Notes: a model not told the origin generated them from the letters alone. Counted from the stretch's first letter, positions 1 to 6,769 are shown. The stretch is 7,751 nt of DNA from an uncultured Acetatifactor sp. (GCA_910584865.1 CAJUCE010000062.1:5792-13542), one strand, 5' to 3'. Translations and numbers: made by a program.

Positions 1-16
1 TGTGAGGAGGACAAAT

Positions 17-694
17 ATGAGGTTTGAAGCCGTGATTTTTGACCTGGATGGTACACTGCTTGATTCGATGGATGTCTAGGAGAAGATTGACATTTGTTAT
101 CTGCAGAAGCGTGGACTGCCGGTTCCGGCAGACTATGTGACTGAAATCTGTGCCCGCAGCTTTGAGGAAGCGGCGCAGTATACAATAGACCTGTTTGGAC
201 TTTCCGAGAAATCGGAGGATATCATCAGGGAATGGAAGGAGATGGCTGTTTATGAATATGCCCATCATGTGAAACTGTCGCCATACGCATGGGAATATCT
301 TATAGAACTTAAAAAACGCGGCATGAAACTGGCGGTTGCCACAGGGCTGCCAGGAGAATTGTTCCTTCCCTGTCTGGAACATAATTCTGTTTTGGGATTG
401 TTTGATATTCTCTGCTCCACGGATGAAGTAAAACGTGGAAAAGAGTATCCGGATGTATTTGAACTTGTGGCGCAGAGGTTAGGGGCAGCCCCACAGCACT
501 GTCTGGTCTTCGAGGATGTTCTGCCGGCTGTCAAAAGCGCGAAGCATGCCGGAATGCTGGTATGCGCTGTATATGACAAATATTCTGCCCGGTACAGGGT
601 GCAGATGGAGCAGGCGGCGGATTTTTACATAGCGGATTTCAGAGATGCCCCCTTACCAGATACAGATTTCGAGGAAGAAAATGATAAGGAGTAA
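17..694 (+). pseudogene. HAD-superfamily hydrolase (phosphatase/phosphoglucomutase-like), interrupted by a TAG stop at codon 21
   Basis: Translation from ATG 17, with GAGGAGG at 4-10 as ribosome binding site, gives an N-terminus containing IFDLDGTLLDS, the HAD motif I (nucleophile Asp9, acid/base Asp11). A TAG at 77-79 then stops it. The same frame stays open past the stop to the TAA at 692-694, and would encode about 225 residues, normal for subfamily I HAD enzymes. Further HAD motifs follow: motif II as AVATGLPG, the motif III lysine in RGKEYPDVF, and motif IV as VFEDVLPAVKSAKHAGM. The stop stands where relatives commonly carry Trp (DSMDVWEK pattern, from memory), so one TGG-to-TAG change explains it. 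Restart at GTG 137 would lose the catalytic aspartates and has no good ribosome binding site, so I expect no active phosphatase. A sequencing error or suppressed stop remains possible. The substrate is unknown. The 3' end overlaps the lipoprotein gene by 14 bases. Confidence 0.82.
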
Positions 695-2366
695 ACAGAA
701 ATTGAACATAGCAGGGGTTAAATTCGGGATAATCATAATTATGACAGCCATGTGTCTGGTGGGATGCTCGAAAGAGAAAGCGTTTGTTGACAGCTGTGAT
801 TCGGAAATAGCGGAGCAGGTAACCAGTATTATGCAGGAATCCCAGAAGGGACGTTATAACCTGGAGAACTGTGAGGTCTTTGTCACGGAAGAGAGTAAAA
901 AGGATGGATATGTGGTTCGGAGAATGACATTCCAGGCAGACTGGAAGCGGGTCAGGGAACCGATCGATGACCCGTTGATTCGGGGGATGCTGCAGGCCAG
1001 GGATGAACTGGAATCGCCTGGGGAGAAGGAAGCTGCAGGGAAAATCATCAATGGATATCTCGTGGAAATGAACAGTGAGCCGGAATCGGAAAGGATAGAA
1101 ACAAAATTCGTTGCACAGATTTCTCCGGGAAACGAAACATTGGAACTGTTTTATCCCTTTGTACAGGAGGGAGAGGAAACGCTGGTTCCATTCCGGGAGT
1201 ATGCAGAAGAAAACTGGTCTGAAGATGCCAAAAAGCGGATGCAGGAGGGACGCAGGCGTTTGATTGATGAAGTCGAAGCCGCAGGGGAAGATGAGGAATC
1301 AGACGGAGTTTTCCCTATCGTGACGTCAGAACCGGTCAGTATTTTGACAACCGAAGAAGAACAGAATTTGCGGGACGAGGCAATGACAGCGGCAGAGCAG
1401 TGCAGGGAGCTTTATAAGGAGGCTGAAATTGTGTATCCTGAAACAGAGTATTCCCGCATTGAGGGTTTTTCGGAGCAACAGAGGAAAGAAGTAGTGAAGC
1501 GGTTGGGCGAACAGGGACTTGTGAGTGTTTCTGATGACATGAATATGGAAAACTATCAAAAAATGCAGGATTTCTATTCTGCTTATGTTTCCGGAAGGGA
1601 TGCAATGGTTACCGTGTTTAGCGTATACATGGATGGGAACATAGGTGCGCTGACATTTATTCATAGAAACGGGAAAATACAGTCCTTTTATGTGTCGGTA
1701 GGCTGGGGGGAAGGCGGCATACCGGAGATAAAAGGCTTTGGGAGCAATGATCTGGAAGAGATAAGGCTGACAGAAAAAGGGTATTTTATTTATACAAATA
1801 CGGAAACAATCGCACATGGAAATCTGAGGGAGTATTACAGGGTAAAGCCTTTGTCGGATGAATGCAGGGAGCTGACAAAAAAGTACATATATGGGCTTAG
1901 CTTTGTGAACTATAATATGCTTGTGACAAACTGGGACGCCAGCAACGTGGAAGAGATTTTAATGCCATGCATGTTTGAGGACATATATCCAATATACACA
2001 GATGAACCTTTTAAGACAGAGGGCGGGTTGATACCGGCAGAAATATATGAACGTGTTATGACGACCTGTTTTCCGGTATCCGTAGAACAGTTGAGGGAGC
2101 ATTGCGGCTACCGTGCTGATGTGGACAGCTATGAATATGAAATGATATTTGCAAGGCAGTTTCCGCCTTTTGGGGAAGTGGTAGATTACAAACAGGGTGA
2201 GGATGGAACAATTACACTTTATGTGGACGGAGTCTGGATTGATTACAATTCGGATTATGCTTTCACAAATCAGATTGTAGTCCAGCCATTCCCGGATGGA
2301 ACATTCCGGTATCTATCGAATACGATCGAACAAAAAGAACTGGAACTGCCGCGGGTAGAAAAATGA
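681..2366 (+). CDS. Large uncharacterised lipoprotein
   Basis: A 561-residue protein. I start it at ATG 681, preceded by GAGGAAG (671-677), rather than at 645, because this places a proper lipoprotein signal at the N-terminus: basic residues 3-14, a hydrophobic stretch at 16-28 and the lipobox LVGC with Cys29. It should therefore be lipid-anchored on the outer face of the cell membrane. Residues 30-190 form one acidic, Glu/Lys-rich segment. An acidic linker (about 195-230, including EAAGEDEESDG) leads into a second domain (about 230-561) rich in aromatic residues, with the stretches LVTNWDASNVEEILMP, YEYEMIFARQFPPFGEVV and DGVWIDYNSDYAF. The second part resembles, from memory only, Lachnospiraceae lipoproteins labelled DUF6070. 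I see no catalytic motif and give no function. It overlaps the broken HAD gene by 14 bases, so the two were probably cotranscribed. Confidence 0.88.
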   Translation: MIRSKQKLNIAGVKFGIIIIMTAMCLVGCSKEKAFVDSCDSEIAEQVTSIMQESQKGRYNLENCEVFVTEESKKDGYVVRRMTFQADWKRVREPIDDPLIRGMLQARDELESPGEKEAAGKIINGYLVEMNSEPESERIETKFVAQISPGNETLELFYPFVQEGEETLVPFREYAEENWSEDAKKRMQEGRRRLIDEVEAAGEDEESDGVFPIVTSEPVSILTTEEEQNLRDEAMTAAEQCRELYKEAEIVYPETEYSRIEGFSEQQRKEVVKRLGEQGLVSVSDDMNMENYQKMQDFYSAYVSGRDAMVTVFSVYMDGNIGALTFIHRNGKIQSFYVSVGWGEGGIPEIKGFGSNDLEEIRLTEKGYFIYTNTETIAHGNLREYYRVKPLSDECRELTKKYIYGLSFVNYNMLVTNWDASNVEEILMPCMFEDIYPIYTDEPFKTEGGLIPAEIYERVMTTCFPVSVEQLREHCGYRADVDSYEYEMIFARQFPPFGEVVDYKQGEDGTITLYVDGVWIDYNSDYAFTNQIVVQPFPDGTFRYLSNTIEQKELELPRVEK

Positions 2367-2378
2367 AGGGCTGGGCTA

Positions 2379-2415
2379 TCAATACCGGATGACCTGAGCT
2401 ATATATAGGTATTGA
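2379..2415. repeat. 8-bp inverted repeat overlapping a -35 element
   Basis: TCAATACC (2379-2386) and GGTATTGA (2408-2415) are perfect inverted arms separated by 21 bases. The right arm overlaps the TTGACA box at 2412-2417. There is no T-run after it, so it does not look like a terminator for the lipoprotein gene. It may be a protein-binding site upstream of the merR-like gene. Confidence 0.4.
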
Positions 2416-2440
2416 CAGGAATAAGAAACAGGGATATATT
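2412..2440 (+). promoter_or_regulatory. Near-consensus promoter of the MerR-type regulator gene
   Basis: TTGACA at 2412-2417 is a perfect -35 box. A 17-bp spacer separates it from TATATT at 2435-2440, a five-of-six match to the -10 box. The ATG of the regulator lies 36 bases further on. The dyads described separately overlap both boxes, which suggests the promoter is repressed, possibly by its own product. Confidence 0.75.
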
Positions 2441-2458
2441 TCAGGTATCTGAAATATA
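2435..2458. promoter_or_regulatory. Perfect 10-bp dyad operator over the -10 box
   Basis: TATATTTCAG (2435-2444) and CTGAAATATA (2449-2458) are perfect inverted arms around a 4-base centre, GTAT. The left arm begins exactly at the -10 hexamer and the dyad covers the expected transcription start. A bound protein here would block RNA polymerase, so a repressor operator, probably autoregulatory, is the simplest reading. It could also form a short hairpin at the RNA 5' end, but no T-run follows. Confidence 0.6.
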
Positions 2459-2476
2459 CAGAACTGGAGATAAGTG

Positions 2477-3517
2477 ATGGATTATCTGACCACTGTGGAA
2501 GCAGCAAAAAAATGGAATATATCAAGCCGTATGGCCGCTTACTATTGTGAGACCGGACGGGTGAAGGGCGCAGTTAAGAAAGGAAAAAGCTGGCTGGTGC
2601 CTGTTTCTGCCGAGAAACCTGTGGATAAACGACATTTCAAAAAGACGGTGAAACATAAGGATGACAGGAAGAGGAAAGGGAACGGGGATCTTTTTCCAGC
2701 GGATCATGGGGGCGGTGACCAGGCATCTGCAATTTACCATACCAAAGACGTGTTCCGGCATCTGGGATTTACCAGGGAAACTCTGCGCTATTATGAGGAA
2801 ATCGGCCTGCTCAGCCCCAAGAGAAGCCAGGGGAGCCAGTACCGGGAATTCGACCTGTATGACATGTCCCGCCTGATGTCCATAGACTTTTATAAAAAGC
2901 GTGGTTTCTTCCCTGTTGAGATGAAGGGCCTTCTGAAGGAAACAGGAACCGAAGGCTATGACAGACTGTTTCAGCAGCAGCTTGACTGTCTGCAGGAACA
3001 GATTACGCGGCTTGAGGAAATGCGGGAACGGCTAAAGGAAACAAAGGATTTCTGCCGGAATGCCGTTTATGGGGAAGGCAAGTTTGAAATCAGGGAGCTG
3101 AAACCATATTGTGTCAGGGAAGCATTCCCGGAGGTTGGCTCTTTTGAGGAATACCAGGAAAAAGTACTGTGCCATCTTGAACTGGAGAAAGAGGACATTC
3201 TTTCTAATGTAGTCAGGGCAATCACTTTTGATGAATCAGGATATAAGGGTTCTGAAATGTATGTGGTAAAACCTGCCGAAAAAGCGGATAACGGGGACAG
3301 GGGCATGTTTCTGGAGCATGGGAAATGTCTCTATACTACGCTGCTGGCAGATAATGACGACACATCCATTCCCGAAAAGATGTTCCGGTCCTGCCATGAA
3401 TGGGCGCTGCGGCAGCAGGCGGCATTCAGGGGAATGGTGTATATTTTCGTCCGCCTGGTCATGTTGAATGAGAAGGCGGACAAGCATTTTTATGAGGTTT
3501 GGGTTCCTCTGAAATAA
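2477..3517 (+). CDS. MerR-family multidrug-type regulator with an extra N-terminal HTH domain
   Basis: A 346-residue DNA-binding transcription regulator. I choose ATG 2477 over GTG 2474 because GGAG at 2466-2469 is better spaced for it. Residues 1-45 (LTTVEAAKKWNISSR) look like an excisionase/MerR-like winged HTH of the kind that ends in a KKGKSWLVP turn. A basic, probably flexible linker follows (about 46-85). A classical MerR HTH occupies about 86-155, with the hallmark FTRETLRYYEEIGLLSP, then the usual dimerising coiled coil (about 165-192, LQEQITRLEEMRERL). Residues 200-346 form an effector domain ending in FYEVWVPLK, reminiscent of BmrR/GyrI-like ligand-binding domains. By family knowledge it would sense a small molecule and activate a promoter with an overlong spacer; exactly such a promoter lies just downstream (3547-3577). 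The ligand is unknown. The tandem HTH architecture is the unusual part. Confidence 0.9.
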   Translation: MDYLTTVEAAKKWNISSRMAAYYCETGRVKGAVKKGKSWLVPVSAEKPVDKRHFKKTVKHKDDRKRKGNGDLFPADHGGGDQASAIYHTKDVFRHLGFTRETLRYYEEIGLLSPKRSQGSQYREFDLYDMSRLMSIDFYKKRGFFPVEMKGLLKETGTEGYDRLFQQQLDCLQEQITRLEEMRERLKETKDFCRNAVYGEGKFEIRELKPYCVREAFPEVGSFEEYQEKVLCHLELEKEDILSNVVRAITFDESGYKGSEMYVVKPAEKADNGDRGMFLEHGKCLYTTLLADNDDTSIPEKMFRSCHEWALRQQAAFRGMVYIFVRLVMLNEKADKHFYEVWVPLK

Positions 3518-3523
3518 GGAACC
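3502..3523 (+). terminator. Possible weak hairpin at the end of the MerR-type gene
   Basis: GGTTCCT (3502-3508) and AGGAACC (3517-3523) pair perfectly with an 8-base loop that spans the gene's stop codon. A T5 run starts only at 3531, after GTAAAAA, so it is a poor intrinsic terminator. A second GGTTCC (3557-3562) could pair with the same right arm in a read-through transcript, giving alternative folds. Function uncertain. Confidence 0.3.
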
Positions 3524-3546
3524 GTAAAAATTTTTAAAATCCCCTG

Positions 3547-3577
3547 TTGACCTGGGGGTTCCCACCTGCCTTACTCT
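3547..3577 (+). promoter_or_regulatory. MerR-activated-type promoter with 19-bp spacer
   Basis: TTGACC (3547-3552) and TACTCT (3572-3577) are separated by 19 bp, the overlong spacing that defines promoters activated by DNA distortion by MerR-family proteins. Within the spacer is an imperfect dyad centred on GGGTTCCC (3556-3563), and ACCTG occurs twice (3550-3554 and 3564-3568). An AT-rich stretch just upstream (3525-3540, including the 12-bp palindrome TAAAAATTTTTA) could act as an UP element. The MerR-type gene ends only 29 bases before it, so it is the natural target of that regulator. Confidence 0.65.
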
Positions 3578-3585
3578 GTATGGAG

Positions 3586-3595
3586 AAAGGAGGTG
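3586..3595 (+). promoter_or_regulatory. Full-length Shine-Dalgarno site of the MFS remnant
   Basis: AAAGGAGGTG matches the anti-Shine-Dalgarno sequence almost completely and sits 6 bases before ATG 3602. It fixes the start of the disrupted MFS gene and shows that this gene was once strongly expressed. Confidence 0.75.
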
Positions 3596-3601
3596 GCTGT
3601 A

Positions 3602-3801
3602 ATGAATCATAGAAAAACATGCTGCGGCAGAGACTTTACGCTGGTGGTTGCAGGGCAGATTATCTCCCTTTTTGGCAACGCAATCCTGCGTTTTGCTCTG
3701 CCCCTTTATTTGCTGTTGGAACAGGCGCTGTTTCCTTTCTTATCGCGCTGTATGCAAAAAATATTCTAAGGGAATTAGGAGGAAATGGGTGCAATGAATG
3801 A
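3602..3801 (+). pseudogene. MFS efflux transporter reduced to its two ends (internal deletion with frameshift)
   Basis: From ATG 3602 the reading begins with DFTLVVAGQIISLFGNAIL and then RFALPLYLLLE, the typical first segment and first helix of drug-efflux MFS proteins (MFS_3-like, normally about 400 residues). After about 40 residues similarity to a transporter stops, and the frame ends at TAA 3767-3769, a 55-residue product. In the next frame, from about 3718, the sequence reads GTGAVSFLIALYAKNILREL and ends at TGA 3799-3801. This looks like a last membrane helix plus the charged tail of such a transporter, and overlaps the ABC gene start as ATGAATGA. The simplest explanation is a roughly 1-kb internal deletion that also shifted the frame, leaving promoter, ribosome binding site and both termini. 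A genuine 55-residue one-helix protein is the alternative. Identity of the C-terminal piece is less certain than that of the N-terminal piece. Confidence 0.7.
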
Positions 3802-4522
3802 GAAGATACTGAAAGTGCGGAATGTGGCAAAAGCTTTTGACGGCAGGGAAATGATACACGGAATGAACCTGTCCGTAGAACGTGGTATGATCTACGGGCT
3901 TCTTGGGGTGAATGGAGCCGGAAAGACCACCACATTCAAAATGATTACAGGACTGCTCCGTCCGGATTCGGGTGAAATCATATTCTCAGGAACATCTGTT
4001 TCAGGACAGGACAAGGAATTTTTACGGGAGATGGGAATATTGATTGAAACACCGGTATTCTATGAACATTTGTCAGCCAGGGAGAATCTGGAACTGCATC
4101 TGCAGTACATGGGCTGCGGCGTGGATAAGATTGAGGAAGTACTTAACCGGGCAGGGCTTCAAAACACCGGGAGACAGCCTGTCTCGAAGTTTTCCCTAGG
4201 AATGAGGCAGCGTCTGGCGATTGCCAGGGCGATCAGCCATGAGCCAAAGCTGCTGGTACTGGATGAGCCCGTCAATGGACTTGACCCTGTGGGAATCCGG
4301 CAGATGAGGGAGCTGTTCCTCTCACTGGCCAGAGAATCCGGTATGGCGCTGCTTATCTCCAGCCACATTTTAAGCGAGATAGAGCATGTGGCCGACTGGG
4401 TGGGTGTACTGGCAGACGGCTCCATCGCAAAGGAGGTGTCCATGGCTCAGGTCAGAAAAGACTGCCCGGAGGGGCTGGAAGATTACTTTTTCAATATTAT
4501 GCGTGGAGGTGTCAGAACGTGA
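3794..4522 (+). CDS. ABC transporter ATP-binding protein, BcrA/LanF-like
   Basis: A 242-residue cytoplasmic ATPase. Counting from ATG 3794: Walker A GVNGAGKTT (38-46), signature FSLGMRQR (133-140), Walker B LLVLDEP (153-159, catalytic Glu158), D-loop NGLDP and switch His191. Where most ABC ATPases have the Q-loop glutamine, this protein has Glu85 in GILIETPVFYEHLSARENL, the 'E-loop' known from lantibiotic-immunity (LanF) and bacitracin-resistance (BcrA) ATPases. Its role would be to power export of a peptide or other membrane-active compound through the adjacent permease. ATG 3785 is possible, but it lies only 2 bases after AGGAGG (3777-3782). ATG 3794 has an 11-base gap and overlaps the MFS remnant's stop (ATGAATGA), suggesting translational coupling. 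The gene overlaps the permease gene by 4 bases. The substrate cannot be read from sequence. Confidence 0.92.
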   Translation: MNEKILKVRNVAKAFDGREMIHGMNLSVERGMIYGLLGVNGAGKTTTFKMITGLLRPDSGEIIFSGTSVSGQDKEFLREMGILIETPVFYEHLSARENLELHLQYMGCGVDKIEEVLNRAGLQNTGRQPVSKFSLGMRQRLAIARAISHEPKLLVLDEPVNGLDPVGIRQMRELFLSLARESGMALLISSHILSEIEHVADWVGVLADGSIAKEVSMAQVRKDCPEGLEDYFFNIMRGGVRT

Positions 4523-5226
4523 ATCTGTTGAAAATGGAACTTAAAAAAATGAATATCAGGCTATATTGTATTTCGGCGTTGGTTATATGTTTCTGCTTGC
4601 TGGGGTTATTTTATATTTTTGCATGGGTACCCCATCTGGAATCGGGGTCTGAAGCTTCCGAGATTCTTTTTTCTTCTTACCGTGGGATAGCGGCGGTAGG
4701 GGGTGCGATTGCGCTTATGGCTTTTTCCGGGCTGGCTTCTGCAATGGGGTTTGGCTATGTGATGAAAGAATACAGCGGCTCCTGCGCAATTTTACTGTTC
4801 AGCTATCCAATTGACAGGAAAATCGTGGTGTGGGTGAAGACAGGGCTGCTTCTGGCCTTTATTATGGTAGCGCTGCCGGCATGTACTTATGGGAGTTTTC
4901 TGGCATTCGCTGTCACCGGGCACATGCTTTCTCTGGTGGATAACGGCCTGTATATCATGGATCTTTTACTTATTTATCGGGATACGCTGATACTGGCATT
5001 TCTTGCTGATGGAATTGTACTTTGCTCTATTCGGATTGGGTTCATTAAAAAATCCAATTCCATAACAGTACTCAGCGCTGTTCTTCTCAGTATGCTGTTG
5101 GCAAATATGGCAGCAGACATAAATAATCACCTGACTATGGTAATGGGGGTTACAATCGTGGTTCTGTTGGCAGGGGTACTGTTCATTTTTGATATGGCCC
5201 GGAAGATTGAAAGGATGGAAATATAA
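4519..5226 (+). CDS. ABC-2-type transporter permease
   Basis: A 235-residue membrane protein starting at GTG 4519 inside the ATPase stop (GTGA overlap), with GGAGGTG at 4505-4511 as ribosome binding site. Six hydrophobic segments are visible at about 15-37, 57-79, 103-131, 147-170, 181-199 and 204-226. The cytoplasmic loop after the second segment carries SYPIDRKIVVWVKTGL, the 'YPhxR' coupling-helix type of sequence common in ABC-2/BcrB-like permeases. The N-terminus (LLKMELKKMNIRLY) is the usual short basic start of such permeases. It should dimerise in the membrane and pair with the upstream ATPase to form one exporter. LanFEG systems usually have two different permeases; only one is present here, making BcrAB-like or homodimeric assembly more likely. 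Confidence 0.87.
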   Translation: MNLLKMELKKMNIRLYCISALVICFCLLGLFYIFAWVPHLESGSEASEILFSSYRGIAAVGGAIALMAFSGLASAMGFGYVMKEYSGSCAILLFSYPIDRKIVVWVKTGLLLAFIMVALPACTYGSFLAFAVTGHMLSLVDNGLYIMDLLLIYRDTLILAFLADGIVLCSIRIGFIKKSNSITVLSAVLLSMLLANMAADINNHLTMVMGVTIVVLLAGVLFIFDMARKIERMEI

Positions 5227-6065
5227 TGGGTAGCAAGGACAAGGTAGATTCAAACAATAAAAGATTAAGTAGTACTGAGAAAAAAATGATATGGGTATTT
5301 TTAATATATTCTTTTCTGATTGCTTGGGGGAGCGAGACGACAATCATCGTTCTTTACAGATTGAACCTGCTGGATGAAAAATTAATGCAGATATTGTACT
5401 ATGTGCTGTTGGGAGCCGGATGTGGAATGGCTCCGGCCTATGCAGCGTTTATTGTTGAAAGGAAATATGCTTCTGTTACATGGAAAGGATTTCTGAAAAA
5501 GATTTTTCGGATGGACAGCAGGAAAAGAAGCTTTACCATCCTTATCTTATTTGGGGCAATTCAATTTGGAGCCTGTGTTCTCCAAGAACAGTATACAGGA
5601 AATCCATGGTACTTGTTTATCCTTTTTATGCCATTGATGATTTACGGCGGGGGGTTGGAGGAAATTGGGTGGCAGGGGGTTTTCCAACCTGTACTTCAGA
5701 AAGGATTTCCATTCCTGGCAGCAGGAGTCATAGAAGGAATTGTATGGAGCGTCTGGCACCTGCCTTTATGGTTCATTCCCAACTCATCACAGAATACATA
5801 TAGCTTTGTAGCTTTTACCCTGTTTTGTATTACTTTAGGAGTGACTTTAGCAGCGGCACACAGAATTACAGGAAGCATCTGGGTTTCCATTTTGCTCCAC
5901 GCATGGTCCAATACGGTTTTAGGGGGAATGTACAGCCTGACTTCACTGTATCGGTTCCCTAGTGCCAAGACTCTGATAATAAGTGTGGGGCAGATTTTTA
6001 TGGTAATGGGGATTCTGTATTTATACAGTAAGAAAACATATTTTTGTAAAAGCAGAATGGTGTAA
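5226..6065 (+). CDS. CPBP-family intramembrane metalloprotease-like protein (CAAX protease/bacteriocin-processing family)
   Basis: A 279-residue multi-pass membrane protein whose ATG shares one base with the permease stop (TAATG), preceded by an AAGGATGG-type ribosome binding site. The three CPBP motifs are visible: EEIGWQG (Glu145-Glu146), WSVWHLPLW (His178) and LLHAWSN (His225 and Asn229). In the family these residues build the active site within the membrane. The usual first motif is EExxxR, but here the arginine position is Gln150 (CAG). Roughly seven hydrophobic segments lie between residues 21 and 267. CPBP proteins process prenylated proteins or peptides, or give self-immunity to bacteriocins; their place next to an E-loop ABC exporter favours an immunity or peptide-handling role, but this is inference. 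The region appears more AT-rich, by eye, than the ATPase gene. Confidence 0.88.
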   Translation: MGSKDKVDSNNKRLSSTEKKMIWVFLIYSFLIAWGSETTIIVLYRLNLLDEKLMQILYYVLLGAGCGMAPAYAAFIVERKYASVTWKGFLKKIFRMDSRKRSFTILILFGAIQFGACVLQEQYTGNPWYLFILFMPLMIYGGGLEEIGWQGVFQPVLQKGFPFLAAGVIEGIVWSVWHLPLWFIPNSSQNTYSFVAFTLFCITLGVTLAAAHRITGSIWVSILLHAWSNTVLGGMYSLTSLYRFPSAKTLIISVGQIFMVMGILYLYSKKTYFCKSRMV

Positions 6066-6069
6066 CAGT

Positions 6070-6678
6070 ATGAATGAGAAATTTTTTTCCATTTCAAAGG
6101 AAAAGCAGGAGCGTATTATTAGATGTGCATATGAGGTGTTTTCGCAAAATAGTTATAAGGAAGCCTCTATGTCAAAAATTGCAGATGCCGGAGGAATATC
6201 TAAATCGTTGTTGTTCCATTACTTCTCAAATAAAAGGGAATTTCATTTGTATCTTTGGGAAAATGCAGGAAGGCAGTTTTGTGAAATACAGACGAGGCAT
6301 TACACTGGAGCAACCGGTTTTTTTGAAATCATACAACAAAGGTTTATGGCAAGATTCACGTTTATGAGAGAGCATCCGGTTATATTTTTATTTGTTTTAA
6401 GGGCCTTTTTTGAGGAAGACCCAGAGCTTAATGATCCTGTCCGCAGCCATGTCCGGAAATTATGCGATAAAAAAACTGAGGAGATAATGGCTTTGGCAGA
6501 GACTTCGGGATTTCGTCCAAGGGTTGATGTGAAATTTCTGATACAGGAGATAGAGGGATTTTTTCTTATTACACTCTGGCAGATATTTTCTCAGGGAAAG
6601 TGGGATGTAAATTATCTGGAAAAGAATTTTACAAAAAGAATAGAACAATGGAAAGCTGTTTATTTAAAGGAAAACTAA
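6070..6678 (+). CDS. TetR/AcrR-family transcriptional regulator
   Basis: A 202-residue protein with the family's N-terminal three-helix DNA-binding domain: KEKQERIIRCAYEVFSQNSY (about 10-29) followed by the HTH ASMSKIADAGGISKSLLFHY and FSNKREF (about 32-57). Residues 60-200 form an all-helical ligand and dimerisation domain without a recognisable pocket signature. The ATG lies 4 bases after the CPBP stop and has no clear Shine-Dalgarno site, so translation probably depends on coupling to the CPBP gene. As the last gene of the cassette it may repress it in response to an exported compound, giving the operon a second regulator besides the upstream MerR-type protein. I could not find a convincing TetR-type operator at the 3547 promoter; the AT palindrome at 3525-3536 is a weak candidate. 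Confidence 0.92.
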   Translation: MNEKFFSISKEKQERIIRCAYEVFSQNSYKEASMSKIADAGGISKSLLFHYFSNKREFHLYLWENAGRQFCEIQTRHYTGATGFFEIIQQRFMARFTFMREHPVIFLFVLRAFFEEDPELNDPVRSHVRKLCDKKTEEIMALAETSGFRPRVDVKFLIQEIEGFFLITLWQIFSQGKWDVNYLEKNFTKRIEQWKAVYLKEN

Positions 6679-6769
6679 ATTGATTTAATATCTTCTTTGA
6701 ATCGGTCAACGGGTTTATACTGTTATTAAGCCGTAATGGGCGGTTAAAGTGAAATATACAATCCTCTGT

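Noticed and set aside
1326..1817. 163-codon open frame on the minus strand inside the lipoprotein gene
   Set aside because: It lies fully antisense to a well-supported gene, has Cys/Phe/His-rich composition without domain character, and no ribosome binding site was noticed.
3236..3610. 124-codon minus-strand frame across the end of the MerR-type gene and the 3547 promoter
   Set aside because: It is antisense to coding sequence and its product resembles no family; the region is explained by promoter, hairpin and ribosome binding site on the plus strand.
4966..5343. 125-codon minus-strand frame over the permease/CPBP junction
   Set aside because: The composition is low-complexity and antisense to two tightly coupled membrane protein genes.
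5696..6097. 133-codon minus-strand frame antisense to the CPBP gene
   Set aside because: It crosses the CPBP-TetR junction on the opposite strand and shows no recognisable motif.
6727..6747. Imperfect inverted repeat TTAAGCCG / CGGTTAA after the TetR gene
   Set aside because: Pairing needs a bulge, there is no T-run, and the strong terminator follows 60 bases later; too weak to call an operator.
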